DNA of 64,000 bases, taken from contig NZ_JALKCG010000001.1 in assembly GCF_023016525.1 (NCBI RefSeq), forward strand, positions 124,001 to 188,000. The letters are read 5' to 3'. The stretch's first letter is position 1, and the number at the start of each line of letters is the position of its first letter. Shown here in pieces: positions 53,716-64,000 of the stretch. Made by a program: the position numbers and the translations under genes. The notes below the pieces were generated by a model, which saw nothing but the letters and a program-made list of their open reading frames with translations, was not told where the DNA came from and made no database searches. This DNA comes from Ancylobacter koreensis (lineage in GTDB: Bacteria; Pseudomonadota; Alphaproteobacteria; Rhizobiales; Xanthobacteraceae).

Positions 53716-54618
53716 TCAGCCTTGCGGCGTGTGGGTATAGCGGCTCGCATGGCTGCCGACGAGAGCCGCCGCGCGCACCGAGACCCCGCTGGCGCGCAGG
53801 GCCGCCAGCACCGTGTCGAGGCTGGCCTCGGCATCGAGCGGGATGGAGGCGAGCAGTGCCGCGCCGTCGAGCCCGCGATCGGGCACCGCGACGATCTCGG
53901 CGAGCGGGGCGAGGGCGCGCGCCGCCTGCCCGTTCCAGCCGGAGACGTGCAGGCTCCACACCTCGACTTCCGTCACCGCGCCGTCCGTCACCGGATGGGC
54001 GATGCAGAACACCGGCAGCCCGGCGGGGTGGTCGGCCCGCTCGACGAAGGGCAGGCGGGCGATGATCTTGGGCGCGTGCTCGCCTTCCAGCGCCGTCCAC
54101 CAAGCCCCCGCGCCGGGCGCGGCGAAAGCCGGCACCAGACCGAGATCGCCGCGCGAGCGCGCCACCGCCGAAACGACGCCGCCCGCCCCCATATGGCCGA
54201 TGAAGGGCACGGTGAAGCCGAAATGGAAGCGTGAGGTGTCGCGCATCGCCGGCTCGCCCGAGGCGAGATCGGCATGCACGGCATAGGGCGCCTGCACATA
54301 GGTGAAGGTGGAGATGATGACGCGCCAGATGCCCTCCACCGTGTCGAGCGGCAGGATGCCCCTGTGCCGGTCGACGATGCGCCGCATCATCGACGCCTCG
54401 CGCGCCGGGCGGAAGGCGGAGCCCGACTCGGCGCCGCGCGCCCGCTTCACCGCCACCAGCCGGTCGATGATCTGGCTGCGCTCGATCAAAAGCGCGTGCA
54501 TCGCCGCGTCGATCCGGTCGATCTCCTCGCGCAGCACGCCGAGATCGGCCACCGCATCGGCGGGGGCCGGGGAAATCGCGCCGGACGGCGCCGCGGGAGC
54601 ATTGGCGATCTTGTCCAT
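53716..54618 (-). CDS. AroQ chorismate mutase with prephenate-dehydratase-like C-terminal domain
   Basis: A 300-residue protein. Residues about 25-110 form an AroQ helical mutase ([37 protein letters not shown], then [18 protein letters not shown]), which converts chorismate to prephenate. The remaining 190 residues resemble a periplasmic-binding-like dehydratase fold ([34 protein letters not shown]) and an ACT-like tail. I do not see a clear prephenate-dehydratase TRF motif, so it may be only regulatory. First gene of a run with hisC and tyrC, and divergent from metX. Confidence 0.82.
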   Translation of the reverse strand: MDKIANAPAAPSGAISPAPADAVADLGVLREEIDRIDAAMHALLIERSQIIDRLVAVKRARGAESGSAFRPAREASMMRRIVDRHRGILPLDTVEGIWRVIISTFTYVQAPYAVHADLASGEPAMRDTSRFHFGFTVPFIGHMGAGGVVSAVARSRGDLGLVPAFAAPGAGAWWTALEGEHAPKIIARLPFVERADHPAGLPVFCIAHPVTDGAVTEVEVWSLHVSGWNGQAARALAPLAEIVAVPDRGLDGAALLASIPLDAEASLDTVLAALRASGVSVRAAALVGSHASRYTHTPQG

Positions 54619-54732
54619 CGGCGGATGTCCTAGAGCATTTCAGGCCCCGGTGGAATTGCCCGATGACGCCGCGCCGCCGGCAAAATCGGCGCATGGCCGA
54701 TATTGACAAGAGGCCCCTGTAGGATCATCGCA

Positions 54733-54764
54733 TCGTCCGGTAAAAAGAACTCTTCGTCCGGTAA
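54733..54764. repeat. 11-base direct repeat upstream of metX
   Basis: TCGTCCGGTAA occurs at 54733-54743 and again at 54754-54764, a period of 21 bases (two helical turns), ending 10 bases before the metX start. A TTGACA lies at 54703. The repeat could be a tandem regulator site for metX. Confidence 0.5.
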
Positions 54765-54774
54765 GACGGTTGCA

Positions 54775-55992
54775 ATGTCCGATACCACGGTGACACCAGA
54801 GATTTCGGCCCCCGATGCCGCGCTCGACAGCTCCCGGCTGGTCGAGGCGGCGCGCGGCGAGGCGGACCATCCCCATTCAGCGCTGGTGCGCTTCGGCGCG
54901 GAGCGGCCGCTCACGCTCGATTCCGGCGCCGTGCTCACCCCCTTCCAGATCGGCTACCAGACCTATGGCACGCTGAACGCGGCGCGCTCCAACGCCATTC
55001 TGGTCTGCCACGCGCTGTCGGGCGACCAGCACGCGGCGAATGTGCATCCCGTCACCGGCAAGCCCGGCTGGTGGGAAACGCTGGTCGGCCCCGGAAAGCC
55101 GGTCGATACGGATCGGTTCTTCGTCATCTCGTCCAACGTCATCGGCGGCTGCCTCGGCAGCACCGGGCCCTCCTCCACCAATCCGGCGACCGGCCAGCCC
55201 TACGGGCTCGACTTCCCCGTGCTCACCATCGCCGACATGGTGCGCGCGCAGGCCATGCTGGTGGACCATCTCGGCATAGACCGGCTGCTCGCCGTGGTCG
55301 GCGGCTCCATGGGCGGCATGCAGGTGCTGCAATGGACGGTGAGCTATCCCGAGCGCGTGGTCGCCGCGATGCCCATCGCCACGGCGGCCCGCCACTCGGC
55401 GCAGAACATCGCCTTCCACGAGGTCGGCCGGCAGGCGGTGATGGCCGACCCGGACTGGCGGGCCGGGCGCTATCTCGCGGAGGGCACCAGCCCGCGCCGG
55501 GGCCTCGCGGTCGCGCGCATGGCCGCGCACATCACCTACATGTCGGACTCATCGCTGCACCGTAAGTTCGGCCGCAACCTGCAGGACCGCGCGGGGCGCA
55601 CCTTCTCCTTCGACGCGGACTTCCAGGTGGAGAGCTATCTGCGCCACCAGGGCGAGGCGTTCGTCGACCGCTTCGACGCCAACTCCTATCTCTACGTGAC
55701 GCGGGCGATGGATTATTTCGACCTGGCGTCGGACTATGGCGGCGTGCTGGCCAACGCGTTCAAGGGAACGAAGACGCGCTTCTGCCTCGTCTCCTTCACC
55801 TCGGACTGGCTGTTTACCACCGCCGATTCGCGCGCCGTGGTGCACGCGCTCAACGCCGCCGGCGCGCCGGTCTCCTTCGCCGAGATCGAGAGCGACAAGG
55901 GCCACGACGCCTTCCTGCTCGACGAGCCGGAATTCTTCGCCATCGCGCGCGGCTTCATCGATTCCGCCGCTCGCACCATCGGGGTGAACTGA
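54775..55992 (+). CDS. metX: Homoserine O-acetyltransferase MetX
   Basis: Alpha/beta-hydrolase enzyme that acylates homoserine at the start of methionine synthesis. The 405-residue product has [38 protein letters not shown], the nucleophile S178 in [14 protein letters not shown], and Asp/His in [16 protein letters not shown] and [12 protein letters not shown]. The ATG at 54775 follows a direct repeat region. Its stop codon overlaps metW. I looked for a SAM-II type leader and did not find one. Confidence 0.95.
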   Translation: MSDTTVTPEISAPDAALDSSRLVEAARGEADHPHSALVRFGAERPLTLDSGAVLTPFQIGYQTYGTLNAARSNAILVCHALSGDQHAANVHPVTGKPGWWETLVGPGKPVDTDRFFVISSNVIGGCLGSTGPSSTNPATGQPYGLDFPVLTIADMVRAQAMLVDHLGIDRLLAVVGGSMGGMQVLQWTVSYPERVVAAMPIATAARHSAQNIAFHEVGRQAVMADPDWRAGRYLAEGTSPRRGLAVARMAAHITYMSDSSLHRKFGRNLQDRAGRTFSFDADFQVESYLRHQGEAFVDRFDANSYLYVTRAMDYFDLASDYGGVLANAFKGTKTRFCLVSFTSDWLFTTADSRAVVHALNAAGAPVSFAEIESDKGHDAFLLDEPEFFAIARGFIDSAARTIGVN

Positions 55993-56675
55993 TGTCGCCG
56001 CCCGACCAGCCCTCCCCGGCCGCCACGGGGCGCGACCTCACCATGCGCGAGACGGTGCGCGCCCCCTCCGGCACGCGCGTCGACCTGCTGCTGATCGCCG
56101 AGATGGTGCGGCCGGGCTCGCGCGTGCTCGACGTCGGCTCGGGCGACGGTGAGCTACTGGAACTGCTCGCTACCACGCGCGGCTGCGACGCGCGCGGCAT
56201 CGAACTGTCGCGCGAGGGCGTCAATGCCGGCGTGGCGCGCGGCCTCGCCATCATCCAGGGCGACGCCGACATCGACCTCGCCGACTACCCCGACAATTCC
56301 TTCGACTATGTGATCCTGTCGCAGACCATACAGGCGACGCGCCGGCCGAAATGGGTGCTGGAGCAGATGCTGCGCGTGGGCACGCGGGCCATCGTCTCCT
56401 TCCCCAATTTCGGCTTCTGGCGCATGCGGCTGGACCTTCTCGTCAACGGCAAGATGCCGAGCACCGAGAACCTGCCCTATCGCTGGCACGACACGCCGAA
56501 CATCCATTTCTGCACCATCCGCGATTTCGTGGATCTGGTGGCGGAAGTCGACGCGCGCATCGACCGCGCCATCGCGCTGGACGCCTCCGGCCATCCCGTG
56601 CGGTTCAACCTGCCCTGGGCCGTGTGGAACCTGCTCGGCGAGCAGGCGGTGTTCCTGCTGTCGCGGGGGAAGTAG
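55992..56675 (+). CDS. metW: Methionine biosynthesis protein MetW
   Basis: A 227-residue Rossmann methyltransferase-fold protein that is the usual partner of MetX; MetX activity in many proteobacteria depends on it. Motifs are RVLDVGSGDGELLELLA, NSFDYVILSQTIQATRRPKWVLEQMLRVG and IVSFPNFGFWRMRLDLLVNGKMP with LPYRWHDTPNIHFCTIRDF. Its ATG overlaps the metX stop (ATGA-type overlap at 55992), so the two are translationally coupled. Confidence 0.94.
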   Translation: MSPPDQPSPAATGRDLTMRETVRAPSGTRVDLLLIAEMVRPGSRVLDVGSGDGELLELLATTRGCDARGIELSREGVNAGVARGLAIIQGDADIDLADYPDNSFDYVILSQTIQATRRPKWVLEQMLRVGTRAIVSFPNFGFWRMRLDLLVNGKMPSTENLPYRWHDTPNIHFCTIRDFVDLVAEVDARIDRAIALDASGHPVRFNLPWAVWNLLGEQAVFLLSRGK

Positions 56676-56702
56676 GGCCAACAGCGCCGCCGAGGCGCGG
56701 CC

Positions 56703-57431
56703 TCACCCTCCTACCGGGCTGGGGACCAGCACCGGCTGCAGCACGCGCAGGCGCGAGCGGCGCTTGGTCGCCACCGGCTTGTAGACCTGCTTGGTCGCCT
56801 CGACGATGTGCACGCCGGCGAAGGGAAGCGAGGCCGTCGCGCCGACCCGCTCCCACGCCACCGCCGAGCGCAGGAACCAGTGCCGCGCAACGGGGGGCAT
56901 ATAGAGCGCCTCGCCCCAGCTCACCGGTGTGAACAGCGCCCCGCGCAGCAGGTCGGTGATCTGCGTGCGCGAGAACGGGCGGCCATGGCCGAACGGGTTG
57001 TTCTCGGTGCGCGCCCACACGCCGCGCCGGCTCGGCACCACGCAGAGCAGCCGCCCACCCGGCGCCAGCACGCGCCACACCTCGCGCAGCACCTCCTGCG
57101 CGTCGGGCGTCATCTCCAGCAGATGCACCGCGATCACCCGGTCGATCATGCCGTCGCGCAGCGGCAGCTCGCTCTCGTCGACCAGCGCGGCGAGCGTCGG
57201 CGCGGCGGAAGGCCAGCGCGTCACCCCCTGCGCGCCCGGCATGAAGGCGAGCGCGCGCTCGCACTCCTCGCGGAACACGCCGAGATAGGGCGTGGCATAG
57301 CCCATGCCGAGCACGGAGAGGCCGCGCACATTGTCGAAGCGCGCGCGGATGGCGCGCCCGACGAGGCGGCGCGTCACCACGCCGAGCGGCTGGGCATAGA
57401 AGCTGCGGAGACCGACGACATCGGGATACAT
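56703..57431 (-). CDS. Class I SAM-dependent methyltransferase-like protein
   Basis: A 242-residue protein with a methyltransferase-like core: GLSVLGMGYATPYLGVFREECERALAF in place of the usual glycine loop, DRVIAVHLLEMTPDAQEVLREVWRVLAPGGRLLCVVPSRRG, and FSRTQITDLLRGALFTPVSW. The altered first motif (VLGMGYATPY) is characteristic of an alphaproteobacterial group often next to gloB, which is not present here. The substrate is unknown. A TATAAG box (minus strand, 57440-57445) lies only 8 bases ahead of the ATG, so a nearly leaderless transcript is possible. Confidence 0.83.
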   Translation of the reverse strand: MYPDVVGLRSFYAQPLGVVTRRLVGRAIRARFDNVRGLSVLGMGYATPYLGVFREECERALAFMPGAQGVTRWPSAAPTLAALVDESELPLRDGMIDRVIAVHLLEMTPDAQEVLREVWRVLAPGGRLLCVVPSRRGVWARTENNPFGHGRPFSRTQITDLLRGALFTPVSWGEALYMPPVARHWFLRSAVAWERVGATASLPFAGVHIVEATKQVYKPVATKRRSRLRVLQPVLVPSPVGG

Positions 57432-57500
57432 GGATCAATCTTATAGCCGCATACGAAGACGCCTTGAAATCACCACCCTTTTAGGCCACATAGGCGGCGC

Positions 57501-57520
57501 ATACGGAAACGTGTCCGTAT
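57501..57520. promoter_or_regulatory. 20-base palindrome in the methyltransferase/helicase gap
   Basis: ATACGGAAACGTGTCCGTAT pairs at 9 of 10 positions about its centre, the size and form of a dimeric-repressor operator. It lies 70 bases upstream of the methyltransferase start and 179 bases before the helicase start. No regulator gene is adjacent. Confidence 0.5.
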
Positions 57521-57698
57521 TCGGGGCCGCGTCGCTCGATGTCCGCTTCGGCTTGGTGAGGAATTCCTCGCTCCGTTGGCCGCAGCTGTCTTCAGCCCCT
57601 GATCATCCGACAACGCCGACGTCCCAGGCTACGCGGGGTGTCTCACCGCCCCCGTGATTTGCGGTTCGCGCCCGAAGTGCGCGCGGACGCGATCGCCC

Positions 57699-59291
<1,593 letters not shown>

Positions 59292-59302
59292 ATGAAGACC
59301 CG

Positions 59303-59328
59303 ACCGCGCGCCGGCAACGGCGCGCGGT
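59303..59328 (+). terminator. Terminator-like hairpin after the DEAD-box gene
   Basis: A perfect 11-bp stem (ACCGCGCGCCG with CGGCGCGCGGT) and GCAA tetraloop starts 12 bases after the stop; only TTG-TT-rich sequence follows, not a clean T run. Confidence 0.65.
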
Positions 59329-59460
59329 TGTTCGCGTTGTACTGGCGGGTTGTGGCCCGCTGCGTTATCTGAGCAAGACAAAAGCGGCCCGCCGGGGTAT
59401 TGGCCTGTCAGCGAAGCGTGACGGCACTACTGGCGGCAGCCTGTACGAGGAGAGCCATTA

Positions 59461-59742
59461 ATGGCGAAAGAGGAACTGCTCGAGTTCGACGGCACCGTGA
59501 CGGAAGTTCTGCCCGACGGCAACTTCCGCGTCGTGCTCGACAATGAACACGAGATTCTCGCCTATGCGGCGGGCAAGATGAAGAAGAACCGCATCCGCAC
59601 CATCGTCGGCGACCGCGTCGTCGTCGAGATGTCGCCTTACGACCTCGAGCGTGGACGCATCAATTTCCGCCACAAGACCGGTGGCCCGACCCCGCCGATC
59701 GGCAGCGGCCAGCGTCGCCCGCCCCCGGGCCGTCGCCGCTGA
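59461..59742 (+). CDS. infA: Translation initiation factor IF-1
   Basis: S1-fold initiation factor of 93 residues. The OB domain is complete: [69 protein letters not shown]. After residue 72 a 20-residue Pro/Arg/Gly tail (ending RRPPPGRRR) extends beyond the usual length. GAGGAG lies 7 bases before the ATG. It is monocistronic between the helicase and a convergent regulator. Whether another infA exists in the genome cannot be seen. Confidence 0.93.
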   Translation: MAKEELLEFDGTVTEVLPDGNFRVVLDNEHEILAYAAGKMKKNRIRTIVGDRVVVEMSPYDLERGRINFRHKTGGPTPPIGSGQRRPPPGRRR

Positions 59743-59808
59743 TTCGCACCCTATCTCTGCGCACGCCTACCTCCGCGCACGCCACTCCGTTCGCCTGCCG
59801 GACCCGCC

Positions 59809-60561
59809 TCAGCGGGCCGGCCGTGCGCGCGGGGTGAAGCCGAGCGCCTGCGCCAGTCCTTCGGCCGGACCTGCCGGCTCGCTCAGTTCGAGATCTGCCG
59901 CCACATGGGCGATGTGCTCGCGCATCAGCCGCGCGGCCGCCTCCGGCTCGCCGCGCCCGATGGCGGCGACGATGGCGCCATGGTCGCCGCGCGGGCAGGC
60001 GGTGCGCCCGCCCTGCGCGTAGAGCAGGATCGAGAGCGAGCTCAGCGCCTGCAATTCGGTGAGCAGGCGCACGAAGACCGGGTTTCCCGCCACCTCCGCC
60101 AGCATCACATGGAACTCGCCGGTGAGCCGCACGAGGCTCGCGCGGTCGTCCGCCGCGCGCACCTCGTCCTCGCGGGCGATGTGACGGCGCAGCCTTTCCA
60201 GCCCATGCGCGTCGCAGCCGCAGGCGGCCGCCTGCGCCACTTCCGGCTCCACCACGGCCCGCGCTTCCATCACATGGCGCGCATCGGTGCGGCTGGGCGC
60301 GGCGACGAAAGCCCCGCGATTGGGATGCAGCTCGACAATGCCGTCCTGCGCCAGCCGCGCCAGCGCCTGCCGCACCACCGTGCGGCTCACCCCGAACAGT
60401 TCGGCGAGCCGGTCTTCGGTCAGCTTCTCGCCCGGCGTGAGGCGGCGCTCGAAGATCGCCTCGAGGATACGCGCGCGGATCACCTGCTCGGAGCGCCCCC
60501 GCGCGGTGGCGGGCGGCTCGGCGCCCGGAACCGGGCTGGATAGCGGAATGGGGCTGCTCAT
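59809..60561 (-). CDS. GntR/FadR-family regulator with FCD domain
   Basis: A 250-residue regulator with the GntR winged helix (about 20-90: LTPGEKLTEDRLAELFGVSRTVVRQALARLAQDGIVELHPNRGAFVAAP) and FCD ligand domain (about 95-230: ARAVVEPEVAQAAACG; GEFHVMLAEVAGNPVFVRLL; DHGAIVAAIGRGEPEAAARLMREHI) with the acidic/His metal ligands. The start is uncertain between 60561 and 60588. It lies 82 bases downstream of tenA on the same strand, so it may regulate or be co-transcribed with it. Confidence 0.88.
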   Translation of the reverse strand: MSSPIPLSSPVPGAEPPATARGRSEQVIRARILEAIFERRLTPGEKLTEDRLAELFGVSRTVVRQALARLAQDGIVELHPNRGAFVAAPSRTDARHVMEARAVVEPEVAQAAACGCDAHGLERLRRHIAREDEVRAADDRASLVRLTGEFHVMLAEVAGNPVFVRLLTELQALSSLSILLYAQGGRTACPRGDHGAIVAAIGRGEPEAAARLMREHIAHVAADLELSEPAGPAEGLAQALGFTPRARPAR

Positions 60562-60643
60562 GGGTCCGTCGGCAAACAGGCCCGCCATTCATGCACGATT
60601 CCGGCCATCACGCCACGAGGACACCTCCGGTCGGCCGGCGCAC

Positions 60644-61333
60644 TCAGACCGGCCAGTCGGCCAGCCGCCAGGCGGAATCCCAGAACATCCATTCGAGCTG
60701 GGTGGCGTGCCGGTAGGCGGCGTGCATGCGGGTGAGCTCGCCCGGCGAGGCGGCCGCCGCCGCCCTGTCGGTGGTGGCGATCACGGCCCGCACCGCCTCG
60801 TGGAACTCCTCGCCGGCATAGGTGTCGATCCACGCATCGTATGGATTGGGCCGCACCGCCCGGCCGAGAATGTCGCGGCCGATCTCGGCATAGATCCAGA
60901 AGCAGGGCAGCAGCGCCGCCAACGCCACCGGATAGGGTTCGGCATGGGCGGTGGCGATCAGGAAGCTCGAATAATGGTGGCACACCGGCGACATCGGGGT
61001 GCGGGCGAACTCGTCGCCGCTGACGCCGAAGCTCTCGAAGAAGTCCGCGTGCAGCGAGCGCTCGACGACCACGGCGACCTTGGCGGCCTCGGCGAACTGC
61101 ACCAGCCCGTCCGGGTCGTCCGCCTTGCCGGCGGCGATAGCCAGCGCGCGGCCGAAGGCGATCAGGTAATGCGCGTCCTGGATCATGTAGTGCCGGAACT
61201 GCTCCGGCGACAGCGTGCCCGCCGCCAGCGCGTCGTTGAACGGCATGGTGCGGATCGCCTCGTAGGTCGGCAGGTTGCGGCCCCAGGCATGCGCGCTGAA
61301 GGAATGCGCGCTGAAGGTCGATCCGTCGCTCAT
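60644..61333 (-). CDS. tenA: Thiaminase II / aminopyrimidine aminohydrolase TenA
   Basis: Salvages the pyrimidine part of degraded thiamin by hydrolysing aminomethyl-pyrimidine. The 229-residue helical protein has YMIQDAHYLIAFGRALA, the catalytic C144 in ALLPCFWIYAEIG, TYAGEEFHEAV and the C-terminal E213 in TQLEWMFWDSAW, matching Cys135 and Glu205 of Bacillus TenA. GGAG lies 6 bases before the ATG. It starts 20 bases after the ATP-synthase terminator, so its transcription may depend on read-through. No thi genes are adjacent. Confidence 0.92.
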   Translation of the reverse strand: MSDGSTFSAHSFSAHAWGRNLPTYEAIRTMPFNDALAAGTLSPEQFRHYMIQDAHYLIAFGRALAIAAGKADDPDGLVQFAEAAKVAVVVERSLHADFFESFGVSGDEFARTPMSPVCHHYSSFLIATAHAEPYPVALAALLPCFWIYAEIGRDILGRAVRPNPYDAWIDTYAGEEFHEAVRAVIATTDRAAAAASPGELTRMHAAYRHATQLEWMFWDSAWRLADWPV

Positions 61334-61353
61334 CGGTGTCTCCTGCGGAAATG

Positions 61354-61379
61354 AAAAGGGCCGCTGCTGACAGCGGCCC
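61354..61379 (-). terminator. Rho-independent terminator of the ATP synthase operon
   Basis: A perfect 9-bp stem (GGGCCGCTG at 61358-61366 with CAGCGGCCC at 61371-61379) and 4-base loop, followed on the minus strand by TTTTCATTT. It lies 33 bases after the atpC stop and only about 10 bases before the tenA ribosome-binding site. Confidence 0.85.
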
Positions 61380-61411
61380 GGATCATAAGGCTCTCACGCG
61401 CCGACGGAAGC

Positions 61412-61828
61412 TCAATGCGAGGTGCGCGAATCCGCCTCTATGGCCGCGGCCGCCGACTTGAGCTGCTCAAGGAAGAGCTGGCGGCTGGCCCTGGTGGCCT
61501 CGTCGCGCGCGTCCTCGACGTCTTCCTGCGCGTCCTTGATCATCTGCGCGAGGTTCTCGGCGCGGATCTCGGCGAGCGGGATGGCGGTCTCGGCGAGCAC
61601 GGTCAGACCGGCCGGGTTCGCTTCGGCGAAGCCGCCGCGCACGAACAGCTTGCGGGGGGCGCCGTCGCCCTTGATGGTCAGCACGCCGGGCTTCAGCGTC
61701 GACACGAAGGGCGAATGGCCGGCGAGGATGCCGAACTCGCCCTCGGTGCCCGGAACGATGACCTCGGTCACCGAGCCGGAATAGACCAGACGCTCGGGGG
61801 AGACGAGTTCGAACGGGAAGGTGGCCAT
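61412..61828 (-). CDS. atpC: ATP synthase epsilon subunit
   Basis: Central-stalk subunit of F1, 138 residues. The N-terminal beta-sandwich reads FPFELVSPERLVYSGSVTEVIVPGTEGEFGILAGHSPFVSTLKPGVL; the C-terminal two-helix part (about 90-138) normally restrains ATP hydrolysis. AGGACC lies before the ATG. Last gene of the atp operon (...G-D-C order). Confidence 0.96.
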   Translation of the reverse strand: MATFPFELVSPERLVYSGSVTEVIVPGTEGEFGILAGHSPFVSTLKPGVLTIKGDGAPRKLFVRGGFAEANPAGLTVLAETAIPLAEIRAENLAQMIKDAQEDVEDARDEATRASRQLFLEQLKSAAAAIEADSRTSH

Positions 61829-61897
61829 GGGTCCTCCAGGGGATGCGTCAGCGTCAGGGATCGACGCCCCGGGCCGTCACCGGCCGGGGCGCGCGGA

Positions 61898-64000
<2,103 letters not shown>

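Noticed and set aside
54619-54774. SAM-II or other SAM riboswitch ahead of metX
   Set aside because: The conserved SAM-II pseudoknot sequence is not present; only direct repeats and a TTGACA box are seen.

Overview
The window reads as chromosomal DNA of a high-GC alphaproteobacterium of the order Hyphomicrobiales, probably Xanthobacteraceae-like. The order is supported by gene order (xthA-lolA-ftsK-aminotransferase-amtB-glnK-tesB-ubi hydroxylase; rlmH-rsfS-nadD-proA; etfBA-hbd; atpG-atpD-atpC) and protein families. The family-level placement is inference. Almost everything is ordinary housekeeping DNA. No rRNA, tRNA, CRISPR array, insertion sequence or prophage is visible.

Layout. 1-10.6 kb: DNA repair (xthA, cut by the window edge), lipoprotein carrier LolA, FtsK, an aminotransferase, the nitrogen-sensing pair glnK-amtB with a sigma-54-like promoter and a terminator, thioesterase TesB, a ubiquinone-type hydroxylase and a Trm112-like protein. 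10.7-17.6 kb: a GntR regulator, a peptidase C26 amidohydrolase, a two-gene polysaccharide O-acetylation cassette (AlgI-like plus AlgX/AlgJ-like), a ProX-type deacylase, CnoX and a LON-substrate-domain protein. 17.7-23 kb: a compact operon of a TetR repressor, an RND adaptor and an RND pump, with a promoter flanked by two near-identical palindromic operators. 23.3-28.2 kb: rppH, a small membrane protein, ctpA, an EnvC-like murein hydrolase activator, rlmH and rsfS.

At 28.3-30.3 kb the composition drops to about half G+C. A single 474-residue protein with a PD-(D/E)XK nuclease signature is inserted between rsfS and nadD. This is the one clearly foreign segment and the best candidate for an undescribed (probably defence-related) system. 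Native DNA resumes with nadD and proA.

32.5-43.6 kb: YihY, a host-attachment-family protein behind a perfect FNR/FixK-type box, membrane proteins (one unknown, TspO, HIG1-like), a B12 adenosyltransferase, a rhomboid protease, etfB-etfA-hbd behind a strong promoter, a DMT exporter, a TlpA-like thioredoxin and argH. 43.7-51.6 kb: a zinc/cadmium-type P1B ATPase with a very His-rich linker and its divergent MerR regulator, an orphan Bug-family binding protein, a LysR regulator divergent from mmsA, and an HTH-WYL regulator plus VOC protein sharing a 17-base operator. 51.6-57.4 kb: aromatic and histidine-pathway enzymes (chorismate mutase, hisC, tyrC) divergent from metX-metW, then a methyltransferase. 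57.7-64 kb: a DEAD-box helicase with an Arg/Gly tail, infA, a FadR-type regulator, tenA and the distal ATP synthase genes atpG (cut by the edge), atpD and atpC.

Three palindromic REP-like elements (11.45, 40.2 and 43.6 kb) lie between genes. Two share the same head-to-head double-hairpin architecture.
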